Assembly (NCBI RefSeq): GCF_019693445.1
Contig: NZ_JAHRBL010000026.1
Coordinates: 1-29,330 of the forward strand
DNA from: Deinococcus aquaedulcis
Lineage (GTDB): Bacteria; Deinococcota; Deinococci; Deinococcales; Deinococcaceae
Reading direction: 5' to 3'
DNA: 29,330 bases
Part shown: positions 15,783 through 22,057 of the stretch, in pieces
Layout: each line of letters begins with the position of its first letter
Position numbering within the stretch: position 1 is the first letter of the stretch
Notes under the pieces: generated by a model
What the model saw: only the letters and a program-made list of their open reading frames with translations
Told to the model about the DNA's origin: nothing
Databases searched by the model: none
Made by a program: the position numbers and the translations under genes

Positions 15783-16223
15783 TCAGTACGCCTTGGCATA
15801 AGGCGCATACGGGGTCATCTGGGTTTTGGCCTGCACCGCCAAGCCTGGACCCTGCATCACGTACCAGGTGCGGCCGTCTTTGTTCATCAGCACCGTGTCG
15901 TTCCCGCTCAGCACCAGCGAGCCCGTCATGTTCATGCCGGTCGGTAGGTAAAAGACCTTCGCTCCAGCGGCTTTAAGGGGGGCCATAGACTTCACGGCCG
16001 CCTGACTGGTGAGCACCGTCACCTGAATCTTCTTGGCCCTCAGCAGCGCCAGCACACCCGCCTGAAATGCCTGATCGCCGAAGCGGCTGCCGTACAGCTG
16101 CACGCTGCCTTTCAGCGTGGCCAGCACCAGGCGGGAATCGGTCAGTTTGCTGGTCTTCACCGCTGGCACCGCTGCACTGGAGGCCGCGCACAGCAGCGCC
16201 GCCAGGAGGGTCAGGCGTCTCAT
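15783..16223 (-). CDS. Second secreted PLD-fold protein lacking the HKD motif
   Basis: The ATG at 16223 sits in an ATGA overlap with the upstream gene. The 146-aa product has a signal peptide (MRRLTLLAALLCAASSA). The mature part follows the order of a PLD half-domain: LVLATLKGSVQLYGSRF, then GVLALLRAKKIQVTVLTS, then LKAAGAKVFYLPTGMNMTG and SLVLSGNDTVLMN. The positions expected for His, Lys and Asp of HxK(x4)D are not occupied by those residues, so it is probably catalytically inactive. It is similar in length and layout to the protein at 4458-4940, and both sit in tight conjugation operons, which argues for a shared non-enzymatic role. Confidence 0.6.
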   Translation of the reverse strand: MRRLTLLAALLCAASSAAVPAVKTSKLTDSRLVLATLKGSVQLYGSRFGDQAFQAGVLALLRAKKIQVTVLTSQAAVKSMAPLKAAGAKVFYLPTGMNMTGSLVLSGNDTVLMNKDGRTWYVMQGPGLAVQAKTQMTPYAPYAKAY

Positions 16224-16768
16224 GCCGCCACCTCCACGGCATTTTTGAGCGGGTGCCCGTCGTACAAATGCCGGCGCGCAGCCTCCGCTGTCCCGGTCTG
16301 CAGCGCCCGCACGCCCTCGACCGTCCACGAGTCCGGGTACGCCTGCAGGGCCAGCAGCGCGAACAGCCGGTGATTCACCACCAGCCCCGCTGCTGACACA
16401 GGGTCCTCAAAGGCTTCAGGCGGCGCCCCAATGACGTTCACAAACGCTTCTTTGACGTCCTCCCTATACACCGTCCCGTCCGCATTCAAGGTCAAGGCCG
16501 TGCACGAGAGGGACAGCAAGCCTTCCAGGGTCTCCTGCACCGCCGTTTTGAACGCCTCACTCTGATCGCTCCAAGTGGTCATGAGGGCGTAGTGCAGCAC
16601 CGTCAACTGGTGATCCACGCTCTCCCGGTACTGCCACAGCCCCGCGCGCTGCGTGTCCATCTGCTGCGCGTACAGGGCCGTGACGTGGTGCAGCTCCAGG
16701 GCGGTGCTCTGAGGGACTGGGATGGACGGTCGCCGGAACAGGGCGGCAAAAAGACTTTTCACGCGCAT
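16220..16768 (-). CDS. Tandem paralogue 2 of unit C (182 aa)
   Basis: The ATG at 16768 overlaps the upstream gene by 10 nt. The predicted cytosolic helical protein begins with a basic hydrophobic segment (MRVKSLFAALFRRP) and contains AGLWQYRESVDHQLTVL, SDQSEAFKTAVQETLEGLL, APPEAFEDPVSAAGLV and YDGHPLKNAVEV. Each of these blocks has a direct counterpart in the neighbouring gene at 16759-17298, showing a tandem duplication. No known family is recognised. The conserved WQYR-(D/E)-(S/T)-VD and DGHPLK motifs are potentially diagnostic for a new family. The context suggests an accessory part of the transfer machinery. Confidence 0.65.
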   Translation of the reverse strand: MRVKSLFAALFRRPSIPVPQSTALELHHVTALYAQQMDTQRAGLWQYRESVDHQLTVLHYALMTTWSDQSEAFKTAVQETLEGLLSLSCTALTLNADGTVYREDVKEAFVNVIGAPPEAFEDPVSAAGLVVNHRLFALLALQAYPDSWTVEGVRALQTGTAEAARRHLYDGHPLKNAVEVAA

Positions 16769-17298
16769 GCCAGCACCTCCTCGCCGGGCTTCAAGGGGTG
16801 GCCGTCGCGCAGCTGGCCCCACACCCACGCCCGGGTGTCCTCGCGCAGCGCTTCCACCTCTTCCACCGTCCAGTTCTCCGGCATGAACAGCAGGTGCATC
16901 AGCCCTGTGATCCGCCCACTGATCAGCCGCCCCGCCGCTTCGACCGGATCACTGAACGCCTCAGGCGCCGCCCCCAGCAGCTCGTCAAACGCCGCCCGCA
17001 CGTCCGGCAACAGACACTCCTCACCCGCCTGCAGGGCCAGCGGGGTGTGTGCCAGGGTCAGCAGGCCTTTCAGGGTGCGCCGGATCTCGCGCTTGAACGC
17101 CTCGTCCTGGTCCACCCACGTACTGCCCAGGCAGCGGTTCAGAAACGTCAGCTGCTCATCCACGGTATCCCGGTACTGCCAGAGGCCCGCGCGCCACGCC
17201 CGCTGATGCTCCTGCGCCTCGCGCTGCGCCTTCGTATTCATGCCCAACAGCCCCAACACCTGCTGCCACACGCCTGCCTTGCTTCCGGTCTTGATCAT
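16759..17298 (-). CDS. Tandem paralogue 1 of unit C (179 aa)
   Basis: The ATG at 17298 follows the upstream stop by 9 nt, with GAGGA as ribosome binding site. The helical protein contains AGLWQYRDTVDEQLTFL, VDQDEAFKREIRRTLKGLL, AAPEAFSDPVEAAGRLISG and LRDGHPLKPGEEV, each matching the paralogue downstream. The N-terminus differs (GVWQQVLGLLGMNTKAQREAQEHQ) and has no signal peptide. Retention of both copies in one operon suggests a heteromeric or specialised pair. The function is unknown. Confidence 0.65.
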   Translation of the reverse strand: MIKTGSKAGVWQQVLGLLGMNTKAQREAQEHQRAWRAGLWQYRDTVDEQLTFLNRCLGSTWVDQDEAFKREIRRTLKGLLTLAHTPLALQAGEECLLPDVRAAFDELLGAAPEAFSDPVEAAGRLISGRITGLMHLLFMPENWTVEEVEALREDTRAWVWGQLRDGHPLKPGEEVLACA

Positions 17299-17307
17299 GG
17301 TCTGTCC

Positions 17308-18900
17308 TCAGCGCAGCAGCGGCGCATACGTGAAGGCCGGACGGCCCTGCACGCGGGGAATGGTGTAGCCCTCCGGCACACTCACCCAGTCGAAGAGCAT
17401 CTGTGGCCCGGCATACGGCAAGCCCAGGCCGGAATACGGGGCGATCGGAATGGGCGCCGGCAGGACCACCGTGGCCCCCGTGCTCCACTCGACGTTCGTG
17501 CCGGTGGCCTGATACAGCAGCGGCCGCGCGAGCTTGGCCCCCACGTTCTCGGGGAGCATCAGGGCTTTCATTTCCTGCCACGCCTGAAAGAACGTCGAGT
17601 AGCCAAACAGCTCCTGATTTGGCAGGCTGCTGACGCTCAGGAGCCGCTTGAATTCTTCGAGCGGCCAGATGCCTGGAAGGCTGCTCAGCGTCTCGTTTCG
17701 ACCGGGCAGGGTATGCACCCGCAACGTGGGGCTGTTGTAGGCCCATTGGTAGTAGTACAGGGGGGCGTTGGCGCCCAGAGCGCCGCCCAGGCGGGCTTTT
17801 GCGGTCTTGCCCAGCTGGAGGAACTGATTCTGGCCCACGTCCGCATTCATCACCGGCGCAATGATGGCCCCCTGCCCCGGCACATTCGACTTCCAGGGCA
17901 GGGGAAAGAACAGCGGCCGCTGGGGATTGAACAGGGCTTTCACCGTATCCGCCTGATATTCGGCGAGGTACTTGGTGTGTGCGTGCTGCACGGCGTTCTG
18001 AATACGGCCCCGGGCAGCGTCCATGTTGAAGTACACCGGCCGCGGGCTCAGGGGATTCAGGGTCGTGGTGTCCCCCTCGATGCAGAAGAGCCGGACGCCG
18101 AACAGGTAATTGCAGACGCCCGGCAGGTACATCAGGGTGATGTCCGGGCTCAGGTCATCGCAGTAGTCGCGGTTGGACACCTGCGGAAAGAACAGGTAGG
18201 TGTCCAGATGTAGCCCTGGCTCAGGCGCACTGGCAGGCACTTTTCCGGCCAGCTGCGTCGGCACCACGCCCTCCGGCACATGGGTTTTCAGAGCCGGGGT
18301 CTGAGGGTTCAGGCCCAGGTTCAGGTCCAGCACGCAGCGGGTGAGCCACGTCGCTGGACTGTTCAGGGCGGTGGCGGCCCGCCAGTAGTAGCGATCCTCG
18401 AATCTTTGCCAGGCCTTCCGCAAATCCCGCGCCACCTCCTGGCTCTGGCTGGACACGCTGTACGGCACCTGCCATTCGTAGGTGGGGCACTGGTTCGCAT
18501 CGGGCGTCCGGCCCGCCTGCCGCTCTTTGCGGCAGGTTTCAGCGTTCTGCTGGTAGGTCCGGAGGTCACTGAGGGTATGCACGCTCAGGTAGGGCAACTT
18601 CCCTTGCGGCAGGGTTTCGAGCCGGGTGTCTGGGAAGGAGAAGACGTTCTGAATGGGGCTGTAATCGGGTTTTGGCTGGCCCTGGTCGCCGGCGCCGGGG
18701 GTGCCGCCATTCTCGCCCAGGACCGGGGCCACCACGTCGCCCACGCCGGGCAGCGTCGGCAGCTGGGGCAGGGTGCCACTCGGGCCGCTGGGGAGGCCGG
18801 GAATGGGGGGCAGCGGCGGCAACGAGGGCAACCCCGGCAGGCCTTCCGCGTGGGCGGACCCGAGGACCAGCAGGGCGGTCAAGAATGGTTTGATCGGCAT
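17308..18900 (-). CDS. 530-aa secreted protein heading unit C
   Basis: The ATG at 18900 is chosen over the GTG 9 nt upstream because AAGGAGG lies 8-9 nt before it. A signal peptide (PFLTALLVLGSAHA) is followed by a Leu/Pro/Gly repeat region (LPGLPSLPPLPPIPGLPSG), then a large domain with several cysteines (CRKERQAG, QCPTYEW, LTRCVLD, DYCDD, GVCNYLFGVRLFCIEG). It contains many aromatic and Pro residues. Long secreted Cys-containing proteins at the head of transfer operons recall TraU-type mating-pair proteins, but no match can be shown. It is preceded by a leaderless 22-codon leader ORF whose stop overlaps the ribosome binding site, suggesting translational coupling. Confidence 0.65.
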   Translation of the reverse strand: MPIKPFLTALLVLGSAHAEGLPGLPSLPPLPPIPGLPSGPSGTLPQLPTLPGVGDVVAPVLGENGGTPGAGDQGQPKPDYSPIQNVFSFPDTRLETLPQGKLPYLSVHTLSDLRTYQQNAETCRKERQAGRTPDANQCPTYEWQVPYSVSSQSQEVARDLRKAWQRFEDRYYWRAATALNSPATWLTRCVLDLNLGLNPQTPALKTHVPEGVVPTQLAGKVPASAPEPGLHLDTYLFFPQVSNRDYCDDLSPDITLMYLPGVCNYLFGVRLFCIEGDTTTLNPLSPRPVYFNMDAARGRIQNAVQHAHTKYLAEYQADTVKALFNPQRPLFFPLPWKSNVPGQGAIIAPVMNADVGQNQFLQLGKTAKARLGGALGANAPLYYYQWAYNSPTLRVHTLPGRNETLSSLPGIWPLEEFKRLLSVSSLPNQELFGYSTFFQAWQEMKALMLPENVGAKLARPLLYQATGTNVEWSTGATVVLPAPIPIAPYSGLGLPYAGPQMLFDWVSVPEGYTIPRVQGRPAFTYAPLLR

Positions 18901-18913
18901 GAAATTCACCTCC

Positions 18914-18982
18914 TTACCGAAAAGAAATCCGCTGAGGCAGCGGGCTAAAACACTTTCCTTCTATTGAAAGATTTTCACACAT
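18914..18982 (-). CDS. 22-aa leaderless leader peptide of unit C
   Basis: The ATG at 18982 lies 6 nt after TACGCT on the minus strand. The frame runs 22 codons (begins MCENLSIEGKC, ends ISFR) and stops at TAA 18916-18914, which touches the AAGGAGG of the 530-aa gene. The ORF spans a hairpin CCGCTG-CCT-CAGCGG followed by ATTTCTTTT, a candidate attenuator. It also carries CTTTCAATAG 9 nt after the start codon, repeated in the leader at 24375-24461. Its existence as a translated peptide is inferred from the promoter-start pattern. Confidence 0.45.
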   Translation of the reverse strand: MCENLSIEGKCFSPLPQRISFR

Positions 18983-18988
18983 GGGCCT

Positions 18989-18994
18989 AGCGTA
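18989..18994 (-). promoter_or_regulatory. -10 box of unit C leader
   Basis: TACGCT on the minus strand with exactly 6 nt to the leader ATG matches the leaderless promoter pattern seen at other genes in this window. No convincing -35 is visible at 16-19 bp. Confidence 0.45.
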
Positions 18995-19048
18995 CCACCA
19001 CTTTCGGGGAAATTCCCCTCAAGTGACGGCAAACCTTCCCGACAGCAA

Positions 19049-19074
19049 AAGGGCAGGGATGATCCCCTGCCCTT
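19049..19074 (-). terminator. Terminator downstream of the split gene
   Basis: AAGGGCAGGG and CCCTGCCCTT form a 10-bp stem with a 6-nt loop; on the minus strand TTGC follows, giving a TTTT run at the stem base. It ends the minus-strand transcript that would originally have come from the virD4 unit. Confidence 0.65.
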
Positions 19075-19126
19075 CAGCCCTCTCACCCTCAATATTCCGG
19101 TTGCGTCTATTCCATCCCAGGGACCA

Positions 19127-19480
19127 TCAACTGCTCAGAGCGGGCACGTTCTGGCTCACCTCAAAGGTCAACAGGTGCTCCGCTGGTAAGGGTTGATTCC
19201 GGCTCAGCAGGGACCCGTACCGCCCCTGCCGGTACACGCGCTCCAGATCCGCTGCAGACTCCACGCTGCGGTACACCAGTCGGCCGCCGTCGCGGTCCCC
19301 ACTCGTGACCACTGTGCCCCGGTCATGCAGGCACACGTCGCCCTCTGGTCTACTCTCCATGGGATAGGCCAGCGAGAACACTTCCTGCTCGTCTGGCTGC
19401 AGCTGCTTCAGATGGTCACCGCAGTACCCATGCAGCATGCGGGCGCGTTCCACTTCATCTGGGTCTACCTGCACGTACCC
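19127..19480 (-). pseudogene. 3' fragment of a gene split by the cassette
   Basis: This open frame (…GYVQVDPDEVERARMLHGYC… ending QNVPALSS) has no start of its own outside the cassette. The nearest ATG (19495) lies inside the left inverted repeat. Deleting the cassette and one GTACCC copy joins it in frame to the 5' fragment at 21932-22054, restoring 156 codons directly downstream of virD4. The sequence is hydrophilic, with PDEQEVFSLAYPMES and acidic clusters, and is probably cytosolic. No family is recognised. Translation from the repeat-borne ATG could still yield a 122-aa truncated product; a TAATTT box 7 nt before that ATG would even allow a leaderless transcript. Confidence 0.75.
19475..19480. 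repeat. Left target-site duplication GTACCC
   Basis: GTACCC directly abuts the left inverted repeat and is repeated at 21932-21937 abutting the right one. The 6-bp length is one more than the 5 bp usual for Tn3-family insertions. Confidence 0.75.
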
Positions 19481-19518
19481 GGGTAGTAACCACATTTGCC
19501 CGAAATTACCCGTTAAGC
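19481..19518 (+). repeat. Left 38-bp inverted repeat of the cassette
   Basis: Begins GGGTAGTAACCACATT and ends CCCGTTAAGC. It differs from the right repeat at five positions. It contributes the ATG (19495, minus) that now fronts the 3' gene fragment. Confidence 0.8.
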
Positions 19519-19684
19519 ACCTGAACGCTGTCTTTGCCGACTTATAGGGTGCTTTGGAGTGGAAGCTAAGCGCGCAGAGAGGATCTGGGCTGAGAGGCAA
19601 AGTAGTTCGCTTTGTCGTGTTGACCTCGAACTCCGTGCGACTTTTTTGACCGCATTGGCAGCCGGTTCACCCGCTGCGTGGCCA

Positions 19685-19716
19685 AAAGTTCGCGGTATGA
19701 CTACTGGGCGAACTTT
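19685..19716 (-). terminator. Dyad downstream of the M56-amidase gene
   Basis: AAAGTTCGC and GCGAACTTT are inverted with a 14-nt spacer, ~75 nt after the M56-amidase stop. On the minus strand the second arm ends in TTTTGG. It may be a terminator or a protein-binding dyad of the cassette. The surrounding 19519-19791 holds no convincing gene. Confidence 0.35.
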
Positions 19717-19791
19717 CCGGCGACAGCTCTCCTCCGCTGTAGATCATCGCGTTTGGTTGACGGTAAGGGTGCGCTGGCCCCGACCTGACTG

Positions 19792-21333
19792 TCAGGGAGA
19801 CTGCAGCGTCGCCTGGATGGCGCGTACCACGCTGGCACTCAGCCGCTGCTGATCAGCCGGGTTCGTTAGCCTACCCCCATCTCCTGCGTTGGTCGCGAAG
19901 CCGACGTTGAGCAGCACTGCAGGCACCTTGGCTTTGGTCAGCACCGTGTACTCCATCTCCTTCACCCCTCTGCTGGGTGCCCCCGTGTTCCGCGTGATGT
20001 CAGCTAACAGGCGTGTGGCGAAAGCACGGGACACTTTCTGCTGCGGCGAGGCGTCCTGCGCTGCCACGTACGCGCTGATGCCCCGTTGCGTCTCATCCTC
20101 AGCGGCGTCCGCGTGCAAGGACAGAAACAGGTTCGCTGGACTGACGGCCAACCGAACACGCTCAAGCACGCTCAGGCCCTGATCGCCTTCCCGGGTCATG
20201 ATCACCTGCACACCGGCCCGGGTCAGATCACGGCGAATCTGCTGGGCCAGCAGGAGGGTGACGTCTTTTTCCACGGCATACCCGACCACACCGGCATCCT
20301 CGCCCCCGTGTCCTGGATCCAAGACCACGATGCCACGCGGGCTACCGGAGCCAGCCAGCGCCACAGGAGGCAGCACGGCCACGAGCGCGAAAGGGACACC
20401 AGCAAGCAAGAGGAAGGGGATGCGGGGCATGGCGGACTCCTTAGGCCGGATGAGGGCCGTGATGCGAACAGTGAGGTGGCTGGTGGACGCAGATGGGCTC
20501 AGCAGCGCATGGGCAGGCCGTGATGTGGGCTGCGCCAGGCGGAGCAGGGCGTGGGCTAGGTGCCCTGGGGAAACGATGCGGGCTGCCCATGCGTCGCACT
20601 GCTCTTCACTGGCCCGGCGCCACGCGGCCAGCACCATCCAGTTCAGGGGTTGGAACCAAAGGAGGTGGGCCAGGACCCCCAGAGCTACGGTCCACGCCGG
20701 ATCACGGCGGAGCAAGTGGGCGTATTCATGGGCCACCACGGCGTTGAGTTGCTGGTGGGTCAGGTGATTCGTCAGGTCAGGGGGAATCAGGATCGTGTGG
20801 CGACCCAGGGCACAGGGGCCTGACACAGGCCCCTGCAGCAGCCGAACATGCCGCAGAGGCGCATGACGCGTCACGTCGCTCAGCAGGCGTTGGAGTGCTG
20901 GATCTTCGCTCGGCCGAGCGTGACGAAGTGGGAGCCGTCTCCAGGCGAGGCCATAGCGCACCACTGTCCAACCGGCACCGCTCAGGAGAAGGACAAGCGC
21001 CCAGGGCCCCTCGGATCCTGACAGGGGCAATGGAATGACGGTGTGGGCGGGAACGCTGGGCCGTGCAACGGCCACCGGTGGCCGTTGAGGGATGGGAGTG
21101 GAGACGGCAGATTCAGAAACGCTGCTGGGCACAATATCTGTGATGAGGGCAACGACGCGGGGTGGGCTGAGCACACTGACACTGAGGAGGGCGGTCCCCA
21201 GCGGCAAGCACAGCGCCAGGCGCAAGAGGGGGTCGCGGAGGGCCGCTGGTGGGCTGAAGACGTGGAACAGGAGCAGCACGAAGCTCAAGACCAGGGTGCT
21301 GTGCAGCAGGTAGGTCAGGAGCCATTCAGTCAT
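19792..21333 (-). CDS. BlaR1-like M56 metalloprotease fused to an Amidase_3 domain
   Basis: The 513-aa protein overlaps the blaI-like stop by 8 nt. Three N-terminal membrane helices (residues ~4-26, 36-55, 110-128) lead to an M56 peptidase core with HEYAH at 202-206 and EEQCD at 243-247 as candidate zinc ligands. A hydrophobic helix follows at 305-328 (IPFLLLAGVPFALVAVLPPVAL). The extracytoplasmic part (332-513) is not a penicillin-binding domain as in BlaR1 but an Amidase_3 domain: DPGHGGEDAG (His342), EKDVTLLLAQQ (Glu355), LFLSLHADA (His407). The expected catalytic Glu of 'PAVLVE-GF' is Asn476 in PAVLLNVGFATN. The enzyme may therefore be inactive and act as a peptidoglycan-fragment sensor that triggers M56 cleavage of the repressor. 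The sensing role is inference. Confidence 0.85.
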   Translation of the reverse strand: MTEWLLTYLLHSTLVLSFVLLLFHVFSPPAALRDPLLRLALCLPLGTALLSVSVLSPPRVVALITDIVPSSVSESAVSTPIPQRPPVAVARPSVPAHTVIPLPLSGSEGPWALVLLLSGAGWTVVRYGLAWRRLPLRHARPSEDPALQRLLSDVTRHAPLRHVRLLQGPVSGPCALGRHTILIPPDLTNHLTHQQLNAVVAHEYAHLLRRDPAWTVALGVLAHLLWFQPLNWMVLAAWRRASEEQCDAWAARIVSPGHLAHALLRLAQPTSRPAHALLSPSASTSHLTVRITALIRPKESAMPRIPFLLLAGVPFALVAVLPPVALAGSGSPRGIVVLDPGHGGEDAGVVGYAVEKDVTLLLAQQIRRDLTRAGVQVIMTREGDQGLSVLERVRLAVSPANLFLSLHADAAEDETQRGISAYVAAQDASPQQKVSRAFATRLLADITRNTGAPSRGVKEMEYTVLTKAKVPAVLLNVGFATNAGDGGRLTNPADQQRLSASVVRAIQATLQSP

Positions 21334-21712
21334 CGCTGACCTGTTCGTCTAAGAGCATCTGGAGGCGGCGAAGTTCTTCGGGTGAGGCCTGCTCGCTGTT
21401 GAGGGCTGTGGTGAAGAGGCGGAGAGCCGAGCCGTCGAAGACACGTCGGATAAGGTCGTGGACGGCGCGCTGTTCGACGTCGGCTTGGGTGAGGGCGGCG
21501 GCGTAGATGTGGGCGTGCTGGTCGGTCTGGGAGGTGAGGTAGCCCTTGTCCAGCATGCCTTGCAGGTTGGTTTGCAGGGACGTGTACGCCGGCTTGGGAC
21601 GGTTGGGGAAGCGCTGATGGAGCTGCCGGACCGTGCTGGGGCCATGCTGCCAGAGGAGTTTCAGGAGCGTGAGTTCGCGGTCGGTAGGGCCAGGATGCGG
21701 GGGACGAGCCAT
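21326..21712 (-). CDS. blaI: BlaI/MecI-type winged-helix repressor
   Basis: The 128-aa protein has the BlaI layout. An N-terminal winged helix (PTDRELTLLKLLWQHGPSTV, then AYTSLQTNLQGMLDKGYLTSQ) is followed by a helical dimerisation tail containing VHDLIRRVFDGSALRLFTTAL and SPEELRRLQMLLDEQ. The family represses its own operon and is removed by proteolysis initiated by the M56 sensor. The ATG at 21712 has AGGAGG 4 nt upstream, and the stop overlaps the sensor gene, the classical blaI-blaR1 order. It lies inside the mobile cassette, so it probably regulates only the cassette genes or targets elsewhere in the genome. Confidence 0.85.
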   Translation of the reverse strand: MARPPHPGPTDRELTLLKLLWQHGPSTVRQLHQRFPNRPKPAYTSLQTNLQGMLDKGYLTSQTDQHAHIYAAALTQADVEQRAVHDLIRRVFDGSALRLFTTALNSEQASPEELRRLQMLLDEQVSDD

Positions 21713-21736
21713 GGAGCCTCCTGAGTTGCCACTTTA

Positions 21737-21775
21737 TCCGAGTTTGCTCGGAGAATCTACGGGTCAACTCGGAGA
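21737..21775 (-). promoter_or_regulatory. Candidate BlaI-type operator
   Basis: TCCGAG-TTTG-CTCGGA (21737-21752) is an inverted repeat, and CTCGGAGA recurs as a direct repeat at 21747-21754 and 21768-21775, 21 bp apart (two helical turns). It lies just upstream of the blaI-like gene, where BlaI autoregulation operators are found. It does not match the classic TACA-TGTA core. Confidence 0.45.
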
Positions 21776-21847
21776 GCGGGTTTCATACCACTTGGAGCGG
21801 CGTGTCACTGAACAGGCAATCTGGCAACAGTTCCATGATGCGATCTA

Positions 21848-21881
21848 CAGGGGGGCAGACACCGCGGTGTCTGCCCCCCTG
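21848..21881. repeat. 34-bp perfect palindrome inside the cassette
   Basis: CAGGGGGGCAGACACCG and its exact complement form a perfect palindrome 13 bp inside the right inverted repeat. No T-tract follows on either strand. It may shield the cassette from read-through from virD4, or be a recombination or regulatory site. Confidence 0.5.
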
Positions 21882-21893
21882 GATTCCCTAATA

Positions 21894-21931
21894 GCTAAAC
21901 GGGTGTTTTCGGGCGAATGTGGTTATTACCC
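21894..21931 (-). repeat. Right 38-bp inverted repeat of the cassette
   Basis: Read on the minus strand it begins GGGTAATAACCACATT and ends CCCGTTTAGC, matching the left repeat at 33 of 38 positions. It supplies the stop codon (21926-21928) that now truncates the 5' gene fragment. Confidence 0.8.
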
Positions 21932-21937
21932 GTACCC
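21932..21937. repeat. Right target-site duplication GTACCC
   Basis: Direct copy of 19475-19480, abutting the right inverted repeat. In the host gene it encodes Gly-Tyr (GGG TAC on the minus strand) in both fragments, in the same frame. Confidence 0.75.
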
Positions 21938-22054
21938 CAGTCGCTCAGCTGCCGCAAACAAGGTCATCAGGGACAGGACGCCCGCCCATTCGGGCGTCGT
22001 CAGGTCCGGGTTCATCCGGCCTCGTTCCGTCATCACCTGGGCCATGAAGGTCAT
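21932..22054 (-). pseudogene. 5' fragment of the gene split by the cassette
   Basis: The ATG at 22054 lies 3 nt after the virD4 stop, as expected for the next gene of the operon. The 41 codons up to the cassette (begins MTFMAQVMTERGRMNPDL, ends AAAERLGY) continue one Gly codon into the right inverted repeat and stop at TAA 21928-21926. Virtual removal of the cassette links it to the fragment at 19127-19474. The fragment is helical, with a moderately hydrophobic segment (WAGVLSLMTLFAAAERLGY). The intact gene would have been the third gene of the coupling-protein unit. Confidence 0.75.
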
Positions 22055-22057
22055 GGG

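Larger units (their letters stand above)
19481..21931. mobile_element. Non-autonomous cassette with Tn3-like ends carrying blaI/blaR1-like genes
   Basis: The 2,451-bp segment is bounded by 38-bp inverted repeats (33 of 38 positions identical; outer ends GGGTARTAACCACATT, inner ends CGTTWAGC) and flanked by the direct repeat GTACCC. The GGG outer end, 38-bp length and TTAAGC-like inner end resemble Tn3-family termini. No transposase or resolvase is encoded; the cargo is a BlaI-type repressor and an M56-amidase fusion. The reading frame interrupted at this point is restored on virtual excision. Transposase-free elements of this sort are known as Tn3-derived miniature elements (TIMEs) or mobile insertion cassettes; membership is inferred from structure. 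Confidence 0.75.

Noticed and set aside
16798..18213. 471-codon open frame on the plus strand
   Set aside because: Antisense to the 530-aa and 179-aa genes, with low-complexity Gln/His/Arg composition; the minus frames have signal peptide, RBS and coupling.
19127..19495. Independent 122-aa leaderless gene (TAATTT-N7-ATG)
   Set aside because: Its start and promoter lie inside the cassette's inverted repeat, and the frame fuses perfectly with the fragment after virD4, so it is better read as a 3' gene fragment.
19559..19852. 97-codon plus-strand frame inside the cassette (possible transposase or resolvase remnant)
   Set aside because: No catalytic motif of a Tn3 transposase or serine/tyrosine recombinase is visible, and it overlaps the end of the M56-amidase gene antisense.
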